NCBI GenBank assembly: GCA_905221605.1
Contig: CAJNDS010002535.1
Coordinates: 842,001 to 906,000 of the forward strand
Direction: 5' to 3'
Length of the DNA stretch: 64,000 nt
From: Symbiodinium natans
Lineage: Eukaryota; Sar; Dinophyceae; Suessiales; Symbiodiniaceae
Below the pieces are notes generated by a model that was not told the origin of the DNA, ran no database searches, and saw only the letters and a program-made list of their open reading frames with translations. The translations under genes and the position numbers were made by a program. Positions 1 to 10,202 of this stretch are shown piece by piece. Positions within the stretch are counted from its first letter, which is position 1, and every line of letters starts with the position of its first letter.

Positions 1-1732
1 TGCTGGTGTAACGTAATCGTGGCTCCAAAATCTCTCCAGGCCTTGGAGCTAGTTTTGTCTCTCTCAACAAAAACCTGTGCTGGTGTAACGTAATCGTGGC
101 TCCAAAACCTTGCCAGGCCTTGGAGCTAGTGTCTCTCTGAACAAAAACCTGTGCTGGTGTAACGTAATCGTGGCTCCAAAATCTTGCCAGGCCTTGGAGC
201 TAGTTTAGTCTCTCTCAACAAAAACCTGTGCTGGTGTAACGTAATCGTGGCTCCACAATCTTGCCAGGCCTTGGAGCTAGTTTTGTCTCACACAACAAAA
301 ACCTGTGCTGGTGTAACGTAATCGTGGCTCCAAAATCTTGCCAGGCCTTGGAGCTAGTTTTGTCTCTCTCAACAAAAACCTGTGCTGGTGTAACGTAATC
401 GTGGCTCCAAAATCTAGCCAGGCCTTGGAGCTAGTTTAGTCTCTCTCAACAAAGACCTGTGCTGGTGTAACGTAATCGTGGCTCCACAATCTTGCCAGGC
501 CTTGGAGCTAGTTTTGTCTCTCTCAACAAAAACCTGTGCTGGTGTAACGTAATCGTGGCTCCAAAATCTCGCCAGGCCTTGGAGCTAGTTTTGTCTCTCT
601 CAACAAAAACCTGTGCTGGTGTAACGTAATCGTGGCTCCAAAATCTCGCCAGGCCTTGGAGCTAGTTTTGTCTCTCTCAACAAAAACCTGTGCTGGTGTA
701 ACGTAATCGTGGCTCCAAAATCTCGCCAGGCCTTGGAGCTAGTGTCTCTCTCAACAACCTGTGCTGGTGTAACGTAATCGTGGCTCCAAAATCTCTCCAG
801 GCCTTGGAGCTAGTTTTGTCTCTCTCAACAAAAACCTGTGCTGGTGTAACGTAATCGTGGCTCCAAAACCTTGCCAGGCCTTGGAGCTAGTGTCTCTCTC
901 AACAACCTGTGCCGGTGTAACGTAATCGTGGCTCCCAAATCTCGCCAGGCCTTGGAGCTAGTGTCTCTTTGAACAAAAACCTGTGCTGGTGTAACGTAAT
1001 CGTGGCTCCAAAATCTCGCCAGGCCTTGGAGCTAGTGTCTGTCTCAACAAAAACCTGTGCTGATGTATCGTAATCGTGGCTCCAAAATCTCGCCAGGCCT
1101 TGGAGCTAGTTTTGTCTCTCAACAAAAACCTGTGCTGGTGTAACGTAATCGTGGCTCCCAAATCTCGCCAGGCCTTGGAGCTAGTTTTGTCTCTCTGAAC
1201 AAAAACCTGTGCTGGTGTAACGTAATCGTGGCTCCAAAATCTCGCCAGGCCTTGGAGCTAGTTTTGTCTCTCTCAACAAAAACCTGTGCTGGTGTAACGT
1301 AATCGTGGCTCCAAAATCTCGCCAGGCCTTGGAGCTAGTGTCTCTCTGAACAAAAACCTGTGCTGGTGTAACGTAATCGTGGCTCCAAAATCTCGCCAGG
1401 CCTTGGAGCTAGTGTCTCTCTCAACAAAAACCTGTGCTGATGTAACGTAATCGTGGCTCCAAAATCTCGCCAGGCCTTGGAGCTAGTTTTGTCTCTCAGC
1501 AAAAACCTGTGCTGGTGTAACGTAATCGTGGCTCCAAAATCTCGCCAGGCCTTGGAGCTAGTGTCTCTCTGAACAAAAACCTGTGCTGGTGTAACGTAAT
1601 CGTGGCTCCAAAATCTCGCCAGGCCTTGGCGCTAGTTTTGTCTCTCAACAAAATTTGTGCTGGTGTAACGTAATCGTGGCTCCAAAATCTCGCCAGGCCT
1701 TGGAGCTAGTGTCTCTCTCAACAAAAACCTGT
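1..1732. repeat. 77-bp tandem satellite, about 23 copies
   Basis: Units of 73-77 bp repeat head to tail from base 1 to about 1732, so the array continues off the left edge. Each unit holds the core GGTGTAACGTAATCGTGGCT and the arms GCTCCAA / TTGGAGC about 14 bases apart, which would form a hairpin in RNA or single-stranded DNA. Copies differ by single bases and by small indels in the TTTTGTCTCTCTCAACAAAAA segment. The open frames seen across it on the minus strand are periodic translations of the unit and not genes. The array stops abruptly at GTGCGGTCCGAGGG. Confidence 0.95.
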
Positions 1733-1855
1733 GCGGTCCGAGGGTCCGCGCTTTCCGTTTCGACGGACCTACGCGGCAAACGACAAAACGGCTAATGATT
1801 CTAATGATTGAACATGCAAGGAAGAATTTTGATTCATCTTTCACTCTTATTCCAG

Positions 1856-2034
1856 GGGGTTGGGCCGAGGAACATGCGCGCATGCATCCTGATTTGGCCC
1901 GCGTTCTTGAAGGCAAATCCACATTGCTGTGGGAGCAGTTGCTTCGTGAGCAAATTTCCGGACCCCGTTCAAACACGTGGCACAGCTACTGGGGCCTAAG
2001 GGACCTCAAAGACTACACTCAACCCTCACAGACG
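1856..2034 (+). CDS. Candidate exon, unknown protein (5' exon set)
   Basis: A pyrimidine-rich acceptor (tcttattccag) at 1855 is followed by an open frame without repeats. It begins GWAEEHARMHPDLARVLEG and runs to a possible GT donor at 2035. The frame stays open upstream to an ATG at 1795, so a first exon from 1795 is also possible. Composition and boundaries look like a real exon. The product is not recognised. It may belong to the 5' end of the large gene at 8028-29132, but that link is inferred only from strand and position. Confidence 0.35.
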
Positions 2035-2363
2035 GTCGAAAGCTGCGCGAAAGTCCCGCGCAAGTCTGGCGCATGCGTGACAGGGCCCAGTCGACATGGT
2101 TTTCCGCAATCCAGAACCCTAACCTCGCCTCCCTCAACCCTCAGCCCCAGACTGAATCTCACACCCACCCTTTCGACCCAACGCTCAATAAGACTGAGCT
2201 CTGCGCTCACATCCGTCCCAAACAACACAGTCAAGTCGCACCCATCCTGCTCTTGGCACGCGGTGTCTTGCAAAAGAAGGTTTCCGTTCGCCGCCCTGCG
2301 TCTCTCCATCTCTTTATACATGTCGCCCATCCTTTTTCCAGGATTGCAGGTTTTAGTGTTCAG

Positions 2364-2448
2364 AGGTTCCTGCGCTATTCTGCAAAAAGAAGTGAATTTC
2401 TCGCGAAAGATGCATGTCCGGGACAGAGCAAAGTTAGATCAACTGCTG
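2364..2448 (+). CDS. Candidate exon, unknown protein
   Basis: The acceptor gtgttcag at 2363 and a GT donor after 2448 enclose a charged stretch containing KMHVRDRAKLDQLL. It leaves in phase 0, which fits the phase-0 entry of the next candidate exon at 2540. The same frame is open back to 1795, so the DNA between 2034 and 2364 could be intron or coding. No domain is recognised. Confidence 0.35.
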
Positions 2449-2539
2449 GTTTAGGTACCGGACCAAAGCCGAGTGGATGACCGATCACCTAGGGCGGTTT
2501 TCACAGTTGTTCACGTAGCGTGGCTGTTCATGTTCACAG

Positions 2540-2669
2540 GCGCATGGCACAGTTCAAAAGAAGCATCGTAGGTATACCCGCACTGCCCAGGACTTCGTGG
2601 GACGCCCGCCCGCCTTGCAGTCAATGGAGCACCTCAATGCGCAGATCAAGCTGCACGAGGCATTGCGTT
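2540..2669 (+). CDS. Candidate exon, unknown basic protein
   Basis: The exon is bounded by a good acceptor (gttcacag) and a consensus donor (gtaagt). It encodes 43 residues rich in Lys, Arg, Gln and His, including QKKHRRYTRTAQDFVGRP and SMEHLNAQIKLHEALR. It enters in phase 0, as the previous candidate exon predicts, and leaves in phase 1. A telomere-like array starts 33 bp after the donor, as in the introns farther right. The function is not recognised. Confidence 0.5.
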
Positions 2670-2702
2670 GTAAGTTGCTGTCATGTCTGCAGCATGAGAG
2701 CA

Positions 2703-3072
2703 TCCTAAACCCTAAACCCTAAACCCTGAACCCTAAACCTTAAACCCTAAACCCTAAACCCTAAACCCTGAACCCTAAACCCTAAACCCTAAACCCTAAA
2801 CCCTGAACCCTGAACCCTGAACCCTGAACCCTGAACCCCGAACCCTGAACCCTAAGCCCTAAGCCCTAAGCCCTAAGCCCTAAAACCCTAAACCCTGAAA
2901 ACCCTGAACCCTGAACCCTGAACCCTGAACCCTGAACCCTGAACCCTGAACCCTGAACCCTAAACCCTAAACCCCAAACCCTGAACCCTGAACCCTGAAC
3001 CTTGAATACTGAACCCTGAACCCTGAACCCTGAACCCTGAACCCTGAACCCTAAAAACCCTAAACCCTAAAC
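2703..3072 (+). repeat. Telomere-type array (CCCTAAA / CCCTGAA)
   Basis: About 50 seven-base units run in the CCCTAAA orientation, many of them the CCCTGAA variant, with a few eight-base slips. The array lies inside the putative intron that begins at 2670. Degeneracy at this level marks old interstitial sequence rather than a live chromosome end. Confidence 0.95.
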
Positions 3073-3079
3073 CCTCTCT

Positions 3080-3316
3080 TTCATGGGAACGTGGCCATTG
3101 GCAAAAAAAAACCGTGGCCATTGGCAAAAAAGCCGTGGCCATTGGCAAATTTGCCAACGGCCACGGGAAAGTTGCCAATGGCCACGGCTTTTTTGCCAAT
3201 GGCCACCAAAGTCATGAAGGTTGGTCGCCAAAATGGGCCATTGGCAAAAAATCCGTGGCCATTGGCAACAAACACCTTTGCCAATGGCTACGGTGTTTTT
3301 GGCGATGGCTTTTTAC
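3080..3316. repeat. Palindromic GTGGCCATTGGCAAA array
   Basis: Six or more copies of GTGGCCATTGGCAAA and its complement TTTGCCAATGGCCAC alternate here. Neighbouring copies can therefore fold into long hairpins. Translation gives periodic MAIGKK / ANGHGF peptides in several frames, which are artefacts. A poly-C run follows at about 3321-3361. Confidence 0.9.
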
Positions 3317-3320
3317 CACC

Positions 3321-3322
3321 CC

Positions 3323-3361
<39 letters not shown>
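3321..3361. repeat. Poly-C tract
   Basis: An almost pure C run of about 40 bases separates the palindromic array from low-complexity sequence. Its length is probably not exact in any assembly. Confidence 0.85.
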
Positions 3362-3363
<2 letters not shown>

Positions 3364-3539
3364 TCACCCCCGCCCACCCCTGAGCTTGAAGGTCACGGTC
3401 ACCGGGAACTTTCAAACATGAGGCGCGGTGATCGGGGCACTAATTCCAAAGCAACCATGTGCAAGCCAGGCAGCTGAAAACCAACGAGACGCCCAAAAAG
3501 AGGCACGATCACCGGGGAACTTTAGATCAGCGCCCCATC

Positions 3540-4000
3540 AAGCAAAACAAAAACCCAGAATGTAAGCAATCAGCGCCCCAGCAAGCACGAACAAATCCAG
3601 AAAGTAAGCAAGCAGCACCCCATCAAGAACACAAAATCCAGAAAGTAAGCAATCAACACTCCATTAAGCACTCGTTCCCCACCTTCCCTTCCCCCCCCGC
3701 CCCCACCTCCACCCCTCCCAACCCCCCCCCTCCCAGCTCCTTGCCTCTTGTGGCCCAGACCCCCCATTCTGGCTCGAAACCCTGGTTTGGGGCAGATAAG
3801 GGTTCCCCTCTTAGTCTTTCTCATCTTGAGTGGTTCGAGGGTGGGGTGGGGAAAACCCCCACCACTGCCCGGCCTGAATACGAGCAGAAAGAGAACGAAT
3901 ACGAGCAGACTGAAGACAAGCAGAAAGACAACGAAAACAAGCAGAATTAATATGAGCAATGAAAACGATAAGAAAGAAAACGAATACGAGCAGAATGAAT
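3540..4000 (+). repeat. Low-complexity repeats
   Basis: Two degenerate tandem families lie here. A unit of about 51 bp built on CCAGAAAGTAAGCAAGCAG spans 3550-3665. A 12-18 bp unit built on GAATACGAGCAGAAAGA spans 3876-4000. Poly-C and poly-G runs sit between them. No coding feature is supported. Confidence 0.6.
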
Positions 4001-4096
4001 GCAACAAGGTTTGGGGACAGGGCTTGCTGATGAAAAATATAGATTTTATATTTTTTAATGTTTTGGGATTCTCTGCGTGGGTGGGTTTTTTTCTAG

Positions 4097-4134
4097 AGTC
4101 CAAACAGCGGCTCTACCAGAGATTGCTCGACCCA
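4097..4134 (+). CDS. Candidate short exon
   Basis: A strong polypyrimidine acceptor (tttttttctag) precedes a short frame reading SKQRLYQRLLDP. The exon would end at a GC donor just before a telomere-type array. Its phase does not match the exon ending at 2669, so the assignment is tentative. Confidence 0.25.
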
Positions 4135-4142
4135 GCTTGCTG

Positions 4143-4237
4143 AACCCTAAACCCTAAACCCTAAACCTTAAACCCTAAACCCTAAACCCTAAACTCTAAG
4201 CCCTAAACCCTGAACCCTAAACCCTTTCTTAGTTGTG
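4143..4237 (+). repeat. Telomere-type array (CCCTAAA)
   Basis: About 13 units of CCCTAAA with single-base variants lie between two candidate exons. The array ends at CCCTTTCTTAG. Confidence 0.9.
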
Positions 4238-4265
4238 TTATCTGATCTCATGCATACCGTGCCAG

Positions 4266-4322
4266 GATGCCCGGCACATGGACCTGGCCAAGAAGGCTCG
4301 CGACCTCCGTGCAGCTGCCCAG
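4266..4322 (+). CDS. Candidate exon, helical basic peptide
   Basis: The acceptor gtgccag at 4265 opens a 19-codon frame reading DARHMDLAKKARDLRAAAQ. This is the only unique sequence between two oppositely oriented telomere-type arrays. The downstream boundary is uncertain: GC and GT donors are both possible near 4310-4324. Entry phase 0 matches the other exons of this set. The function is unknown. Confidence 0.4.
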
Positions 4323-4342
4323 TGCGTTTGCTCCTCCGCACT

Positions 4343-4441
4343 TTAGGGTTTAGGATTTAGGGGTTTAGGGTTTAGGGGTTTAGGGTTTAGGGTTTAGGGT
4401 TTAGGGTTTAGGGTTTAGGGTTTAGGGTTTAGGGTTTAGGG
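4343..4441 (-). repeat. Telomere-type array, reverse orientation (TTTAGGG)
   Basis: About 14 units of TTTAGGG lie in the opposite orientation to the array 100 bp upstream. The two arrays thus form an inverted pair around the candidate exon at 4266-4322. Confidence 0.95.
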
Positions 4442-7340
4442 TCAAAACACCCTTAATGGCCACTTGTAGCCTAGGAGTGCCCAATGAGCCTAATACCCCT
4501 TAAATACGGAATATACCTCAAACCATATTCAGGATCCGTTTATAACTTAAGGTATATTTCTTGAGTAAGGGGCATTGGGTTCTCTGGGTAGCCTGAGCCA
4601 GGCAGGTGCCCCAGGGGCGGTCATCTCCACCTGTGCCGGCAATTGACTTGCTACAGAGTGTGCGCCGGAATGCGCAGGTGCTCCATGTGATGCTTGAGAA
4701 CATGACGTCAGCAGCGCACCTAATACACGCAGCATGGAAAGTTGAACTTTTTCTTGCGGTAAGGCAAATCACTGCGGGGAAGCTTTTTAGGAAGTCGACC
4801 GAGACCGTTTCCTTCGGGCGAAACAGTCATGCATGGGATTGTTGACAACGCCACCGCCGTGTCATAGGCCAGTTTTAGTACGGGGGTTTGGGGTTTTAGG
4901 GGTTGGTTGGTTGCCTTTTCAGAGGGGTATCGTTAGGGTATCGTACGCGTATCGTTCAGGGTATCGTCCGCAGCAAAATTTTCGTGGATTCAACCATGCG
5001 CTACCCATGACACGCGGCATGAGCTATTGTTAGTTCTCCTCCTGACACTCGACCTAAACGGCCTACTCTTTGAATTTGGCAGGCTTGACTCGATGCTTTG
5101 CTTTCGTTTCTTTCGGGCGGAGGTCCTCCAGCAACCATGTAGGATGATGTTTTCAGGCATGTTGAGCCCAAGCGTTCCTTGGTGATTTGATACTTGCGCG
5201 CGGATTTTAGCTGCTTTTCGTAGATGGAAAATCCACGCGCTAATTGGGGGAAAGGATCTCGCAGTCGACTTCGTCGACTTCCTGAATCCTCTGCGTTCGT
5301 TGGGTTTTCACGTCTCTCCCAATAAACGGGTCGACGGTCGACTTTCCCGAGTCCCTGTAGCATCCCTCAAGATCTTGGGCGCGAAGCGACGCGTGGCGCA
5401 TTTGAAGCCCAAGTATTGGCTGTGGCCCGGCTGAGTGCCAACTTGCCAACCAAGGCCGACATGCTGCTACATCTCTGGGACGTTCACCAGGAGCCCACTG
5501 CCGGATGCTGAGAGGGGATGTGCAACTGATGGGGCGTTCCGCCTTGTCGCTTTGCTTCGGTCATAGTCTTGCAGCAAATAGGTCGCTTTCGACAGTCGAG
5601 CAAGCGCCACGTCTCCGGAATTTGCCATAACTTCCGCCCAGGACGTCGACGACCTGGAAGACACCCTGTGCAGCACGGAGGCCACACCAGCTTGAGCTTC
5701 TTGCGTTACTCTGAGCTTAGCACGGTGCATTTACAGGGCTGCTTGCACCTAGAATCTAGTTTACATAAGAGGCCGGGGCTGGCTGGTGACTTTGCATGTT
5801 ATCTTGGGCTGTGCTCCGCTCTCATAAGAGGTGGGCGAGATCGTCGCGCACGAGACTGCGCGGCAGCTCGTCGGCCTCGCTCTTGCGCAAGGGCCGCAGA
5901 AGCTGTGCTGCACTCGGTACTAGGGACGCGATGGTGCATGAATGCCAGCTGGAGGTGCCGGCGGTCACCAGTCCCGCAGAAGTGGCCGCAGCCTCTTTGA
6001 TTTGAGTCCAGCTTTCCCCCGAAGCCCGCATGCTTGCCCTAGGATCGGCAGCTCCATCGGCCTTGCCTTCGACAGCCGGTTGCCCCTTTCAAGGGCGACC
6101 GGGGAAGCGAGGGCCTGAGGAATTGTGTAGTGTAGCGGCTGAGGGTGTTGAGTTTAGCTGTTGGAAGGTGGCAGTTGGAATGGTTGACCCGACATGCAAC
6201 TGTTTCAATGAACTTCGAAGGGGAAAGGAAGGCGAGGTCCTTGTGCAAACGCAAAGTAGGGTCGGCTCAGAAGCGCCAATGGCCTAGCCTTGCCAGAAGT
6301 CCAACTACGCCCTCGGGTCCCGGGTCAAATTGAGAACTTCTTCGTAGGTCCCAGGGTTTGCCGTGTGCCCAATGGTCAATCTCGCTCGCGCATAGGCCCC
6401 TCTCGTGCACATTGGCGTGGGCCAAATCGCGCTCCGTCCCAATGCTCCAGGCCTCGTACACGTTTTGAGGCTTCCAGCCGGGGCGTTTAGCCGCTCAACA
6501 GGTCTCCCGTACATGGCAACAGGTTTTTGGTGCCACTTTGAAATCAAGTTTAAGGAGCTGTAGGCACGTGAATCAGCTCAAAAGGAACTTTGAGTCCTTC
6601 CGAATGTGGATTCACAATGACAAAAGATGAAAGTTAGATGCAAATTCTGCTGAAATCAAGAGGGGATATTTCTAGGCTACTCGAAAAGGAAGCTCTGTTA
6701 TGTTGCCTTTCAAGTCGAACCAGACGGACTGGTTTCAAGGCGACTCGACAGTGTGAGGTGACTCATAAGATTTTTGTCGCGCGGCTGGAGGGGTGTCATT
6801 AATGGGTGCCGTCCAAATTGAAGGCATTCTTTTGAAGGCCTTCCAACAAGGATCACTTCGAATCCTTTCAACACTTTGGGAGGCTTCTTTATCGGTGAAA
6901 AGTAGTCGTTGGCAGATGGCAACCCAATGTCCTATTGAAACCTTGCTGTTTGGACGACTTCGAACTAGTCAAGGACTCAGCCACTAAAGTTCATGTAATT
7001 AAAGTCACTCAGGATGAGGTCCGAAGCTCGACAAAAGTTTACACTTTCGCCGGATGCCAAGCAGAAGTTGTGCAGCTGACCTTCCAGCTCAAGATGTTTT
7101 GTATCCCATGTTGCCATTGCTCCAGAGGTGTAAAAGCATTCATTTTGCAATCCGATTAGCAATGCTGCACCTGGAATTTCATGAGCTAGGGTTCGTGTCG
7201 ATGCATAATGCAGACGTGACAGTTCTATTGCACTGACCCGCGTCACAGAGCACTTATTTGTAAGTACGGTGCTCACTGTCAGGTTGCACTCGTGCAACAA
7301 TTGGTCTTCCTCACTCCCCGTGTCAGAAGTAGATAGCTGT
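4442..7340. other. Unassigned unique region
   Basis: About 2.9 kb without telomere-type arrays. Several frames of 60-140 codons are open on both strands, notably minus 5001-5363, minus 5467-5730, plus 5569-6000 and minus 5822-6031, but none shows a recognisable domain or splice chain. A plus-strand stretch at 5268-5420 (GFHVSPNKRV, then LKILGAKRRV) faintly resembles the RT segment after the catalytic motif and could be a retroelement relic. Confidence 0.4.
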
Positions 7341-7346
7341 TGCCAG

Positions 7347-7654
7347 TGTGCACTTCTGGTGCATGACGGACTGGGGGCAGTCGGAGCTCAACACCTTGGA
7401 GAAGCACTTGTTGCTCAGCGAAGAGGCCGCCTGGCTCTAGCATTGAAGATGCTCGACCCCGCCCATGCAAATGGCAGGACCAGCAGGACAGACATGAGTT
7501 TTGGAGGAACTACGTGGATGGTGTCGTTGCATCCTCAGCGACAGAAATTCATAGCTGGGCGTTGCAGCAGCAACCCCTCTAGGCTGATCTGGAGTCTGAC
7601 CACTTAATTATAGATTCACTGTCAGATTTCATGGCTTCTTCGTCTCGGAACTGA
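7347..7654 (+). pseudogene. Decayed coding fragment, unknown protein
   Basis: After the acceptor gttgccag one frame reads DWGQSELNTLEKHLLLSEEA and stops at 7438. A frame shifted by one base then reads CKWQDQQDRHEFWRNYVDGV and stops at TAG 7580. The same frame continues with HLIIDSLSDFMASSSRN to a TGA at 7652. Composition is convincingly protein-like, with amphipathic charged helices. The frameshift plus an internal stop suggest a relic, or exons whose boundaries I cannot place. No family is recognised. Confidence 0.4.
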
Positions 7655-7906
7655 GGATAGACTGGCTTGGGAAGCGGCAAGAGCCTACAAGCACCGGTTC
7701 AGCTGTACGGGCAGGTGCCTCTGTCAGCAATAGATGCCTAAGAAGGGTTGTAGTTGGAACGGCCGCATGACCCGTTACCCACTGCGGATCCTAGGCCTAT
7801 TAGAAAGATTTTGTGGCAGGTACCAGATACGTGCCCACGTCCGCGCTATGTGTGCGCATGCATGCATGCCTGCAAGAATGGCGTGCAGGCTTCATGGAGT
7901 TCCTTA

Positions 7907-8141
7907 CCCTAAACCCTAAACCCTAAACCCTAAACCCTAAACCCTAAACCCTAAACCCAAAACCCTAAACCCTCTGCACTTCCCGCGTATCTCGTGGTGG
8001 CTGGCACGTCATGAAATTTTGTGCCAGGTGGTCGAGCATCACTTTTACAATTCTGGACTTCGACTCCGAGCCGCCCACTTAGACTTTCAGAGTATAAAAT
8101 AGGGTTTAGGGTTTAGGGTTTAGGGTTTAGGGTTTAGGGTG
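7907..8141. repeat. Telomere-type arrays flanking an exon
   Basis: CCCTAAA units run from 7907 to 7975 and TTTAGGG units from 8101 to 8141. Only the exon at 8028-8081 and short flanks lie between them. Confidence 0.9.
8028..8081 (+). CDS. Exon 1 (first placed), unknown N-terminal part
   Basis: The acceptor tgtgccag precedes 18 codons reading VVEHHFYNSGLRLRAAHL. It is in phase 0 at both ends and leaves through a GA donor (gacttt). It sits between two inverted telomere-type arrays. Confidence 0.45.
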
Positions 8142-10142
8142 AGTATACACATGTTGGTAGAGTTGACAGAGATTGCGTGGGCTACCACGTCCTCTGTCAT
8201 GGAACCAGATTTCATGCAGTTGATTTCAATGGGCAGAGACCTGAGAAGGCGGGCATCACAACGTCGTGGGCGGCATTCACGTGGAATGCCAAATGATGGG
8301 CCAAATGCCTAGTTACACTTGTAGTTGCTGTTTGACACCTTGGTCCGCTCTTCATGATCGCACAGTTATCCTTGGCCCCACATTTGCCGCGAACCGTTGT
8401 GAACGCCTAGTTCGCCCAATGACGTCATCGCCCTAACAGTGCCAGTGGAGGTGCGGAGTACAGTGTAGCATATACGTTTCGGCACGATGTCAGTGCAAGA
8501 TCTCACCAGTCTGAGCCCTTATGTCCTTATGTCATGATTCTCGTCGCAGTCCTCCTTGCAGTAGGATGCTTCCTGACTGCTGCTCATTCTTATAGCGTCT
8601 TGCTTAGGAGTTCAGCCCTAGACCCTAAACCCTGGCCAGGAGACTGTGGCAAGGGTTTAGGGGTTGAGGGGGTTTAGGGTTGAGTTCGGGTTTAATTAGG
8701 AGGGGGCCCCTGCCCCTATCGTGCAGGAGGAGTTGGGCATCATCACGAAGAAAGCCACGTGTGCCGAAAGACGCCAGGATAGACAACCCTAAACCCTAAA
8801 CCCTAAGCCCTAAACCCTAAACCCAAGATAAACCCTGACCCCAGGATGCCTGGATGAGCTTCGCCGACGACACTGCACGGCACGTGGAGCAGGTCCAAAG
8901 GGTTTAGGGTTTAGGGTCTGGCTTAGGGTTTTAGGGTTTAGACCCTACACCCTTACCCCCTTACCCTACCCCCCTAAACCCTAAACCCTGAACCCCAAAC
9001 CCTAAACCCCAAACCCTGGCCAGGCAGACAGCCAGAGTGAGAGACAGGCAGTCAGACTTGCCGCTTTTGTTCAGAAAGCCAGGCAGGCAGGGCCACCCTT
9101 TAGCTGGCTGGTGATGCGCTTTTCGACCTAAAAAAAGCCAGACAGACAGACTTCCCTGCCTTAATTAACACCCTTAACTAGCCCTTAGCCCGAGTCCCTG
9201 AACCTCTAAGCCAGACAGCCAGGCAGGGAAGCTCTGTCGGTAGATCGTATAAGCAGTGAGGTAGGCTGTGGAGAGCCAGGCTCACAGTGAGCTTACAGAC
9301 AGCTCACAGCAGGTCACAGAGAGCTCGCAGACAGCTCGCAGACAGCTCACAGAGAGCTCGCTGAGCGAAATAAGTGGGAGGGAGGGAGGGAACCCTAAAC
9401 CTAAACCCTCAACCCTAAACCCTGAACCCCAAACCCCCCCCTAATTCTCAAACAGGTTTAGTATTGGGCTGGGTGCCGGGGGGGTCCGGGGAAAATAATA
9501 TTCAAAATTAGGGGGGGTTTTAGTATTAGGGGGAAGGGAATTGACACCTACCCTCACGATAGACCCTATACTTCTCGAATTATACATAGATCCCTCTACC
9601 ATATCGGTCTAAAATCTTAAACACAGACGTAACTGCGTAGCTCTGAGGTTTGCGGGTGTTGGTGTGTGTGCGTGTGTGGGGATGTGTTGTTGAAACCAGT
9701 GAGTAATGAATGTGCTTAAATAAAAAATCGCCACTTTGTTACGGCAAATTTACCTTCCAGAAGTGCTTATGCGGGTAATACATTTTGCCATGTCTTACAG
9801 GAAAGATGTTGCGGCGAGAATTCTTTCCAGAAGTGCTCACGCAGGTAGCTTATCGTGCCATGTCGTACAGCCCCAAGCAAACTCTGCCTCCAGTATCCTT
9901 CCACATCTTGGAAGAGGAGAAAAAAACGCCACTTTGTTTCTGCGAATCTTCCAGAAGCGTTCGCTCATGTTGCTGATCTTGTCACGTCGTATGGGGCTAA
10001 AAACCGCCACTTTGCTACGGCAGGTTTTCCTTCCGGAAGAGCTCGCGCCGGAGATATATATATATATATCTATATCTATATATATATATATATATATATA
10101 TATTTTTCCGTCTGTTCCAGAAAAATATTTAGTTACGCTGTG

Positions 10143-10202
<60 letters not shown>

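Noticed and set aside
958-1976. Minus-strand ORFs across the satellite (HQHRFLLR... peptides)
   Set aside because: They are periodic translations of the 77-bp unit and change frame with each indel.
2703-3072. A true chromosome end at the left of the window
   Set aside because: The arrays are short, degenerate, found in both orientations and followed by exons; they are interstitial.
3081-3477. ORFs rich in MAIGKK and ANGHGF on both strands
   Set aside because: They arise from the palindromic 15-mer array and the poly-C run; every frame gives a periodic peptide.
5268-5470. RT relic on the plus strand (GFHVSPNKRV ... LKILGAKRRV)
   Set aside because: The similarity to the post-catalytic RT segment is too weak and the minus strand is also open; left as unassigned.
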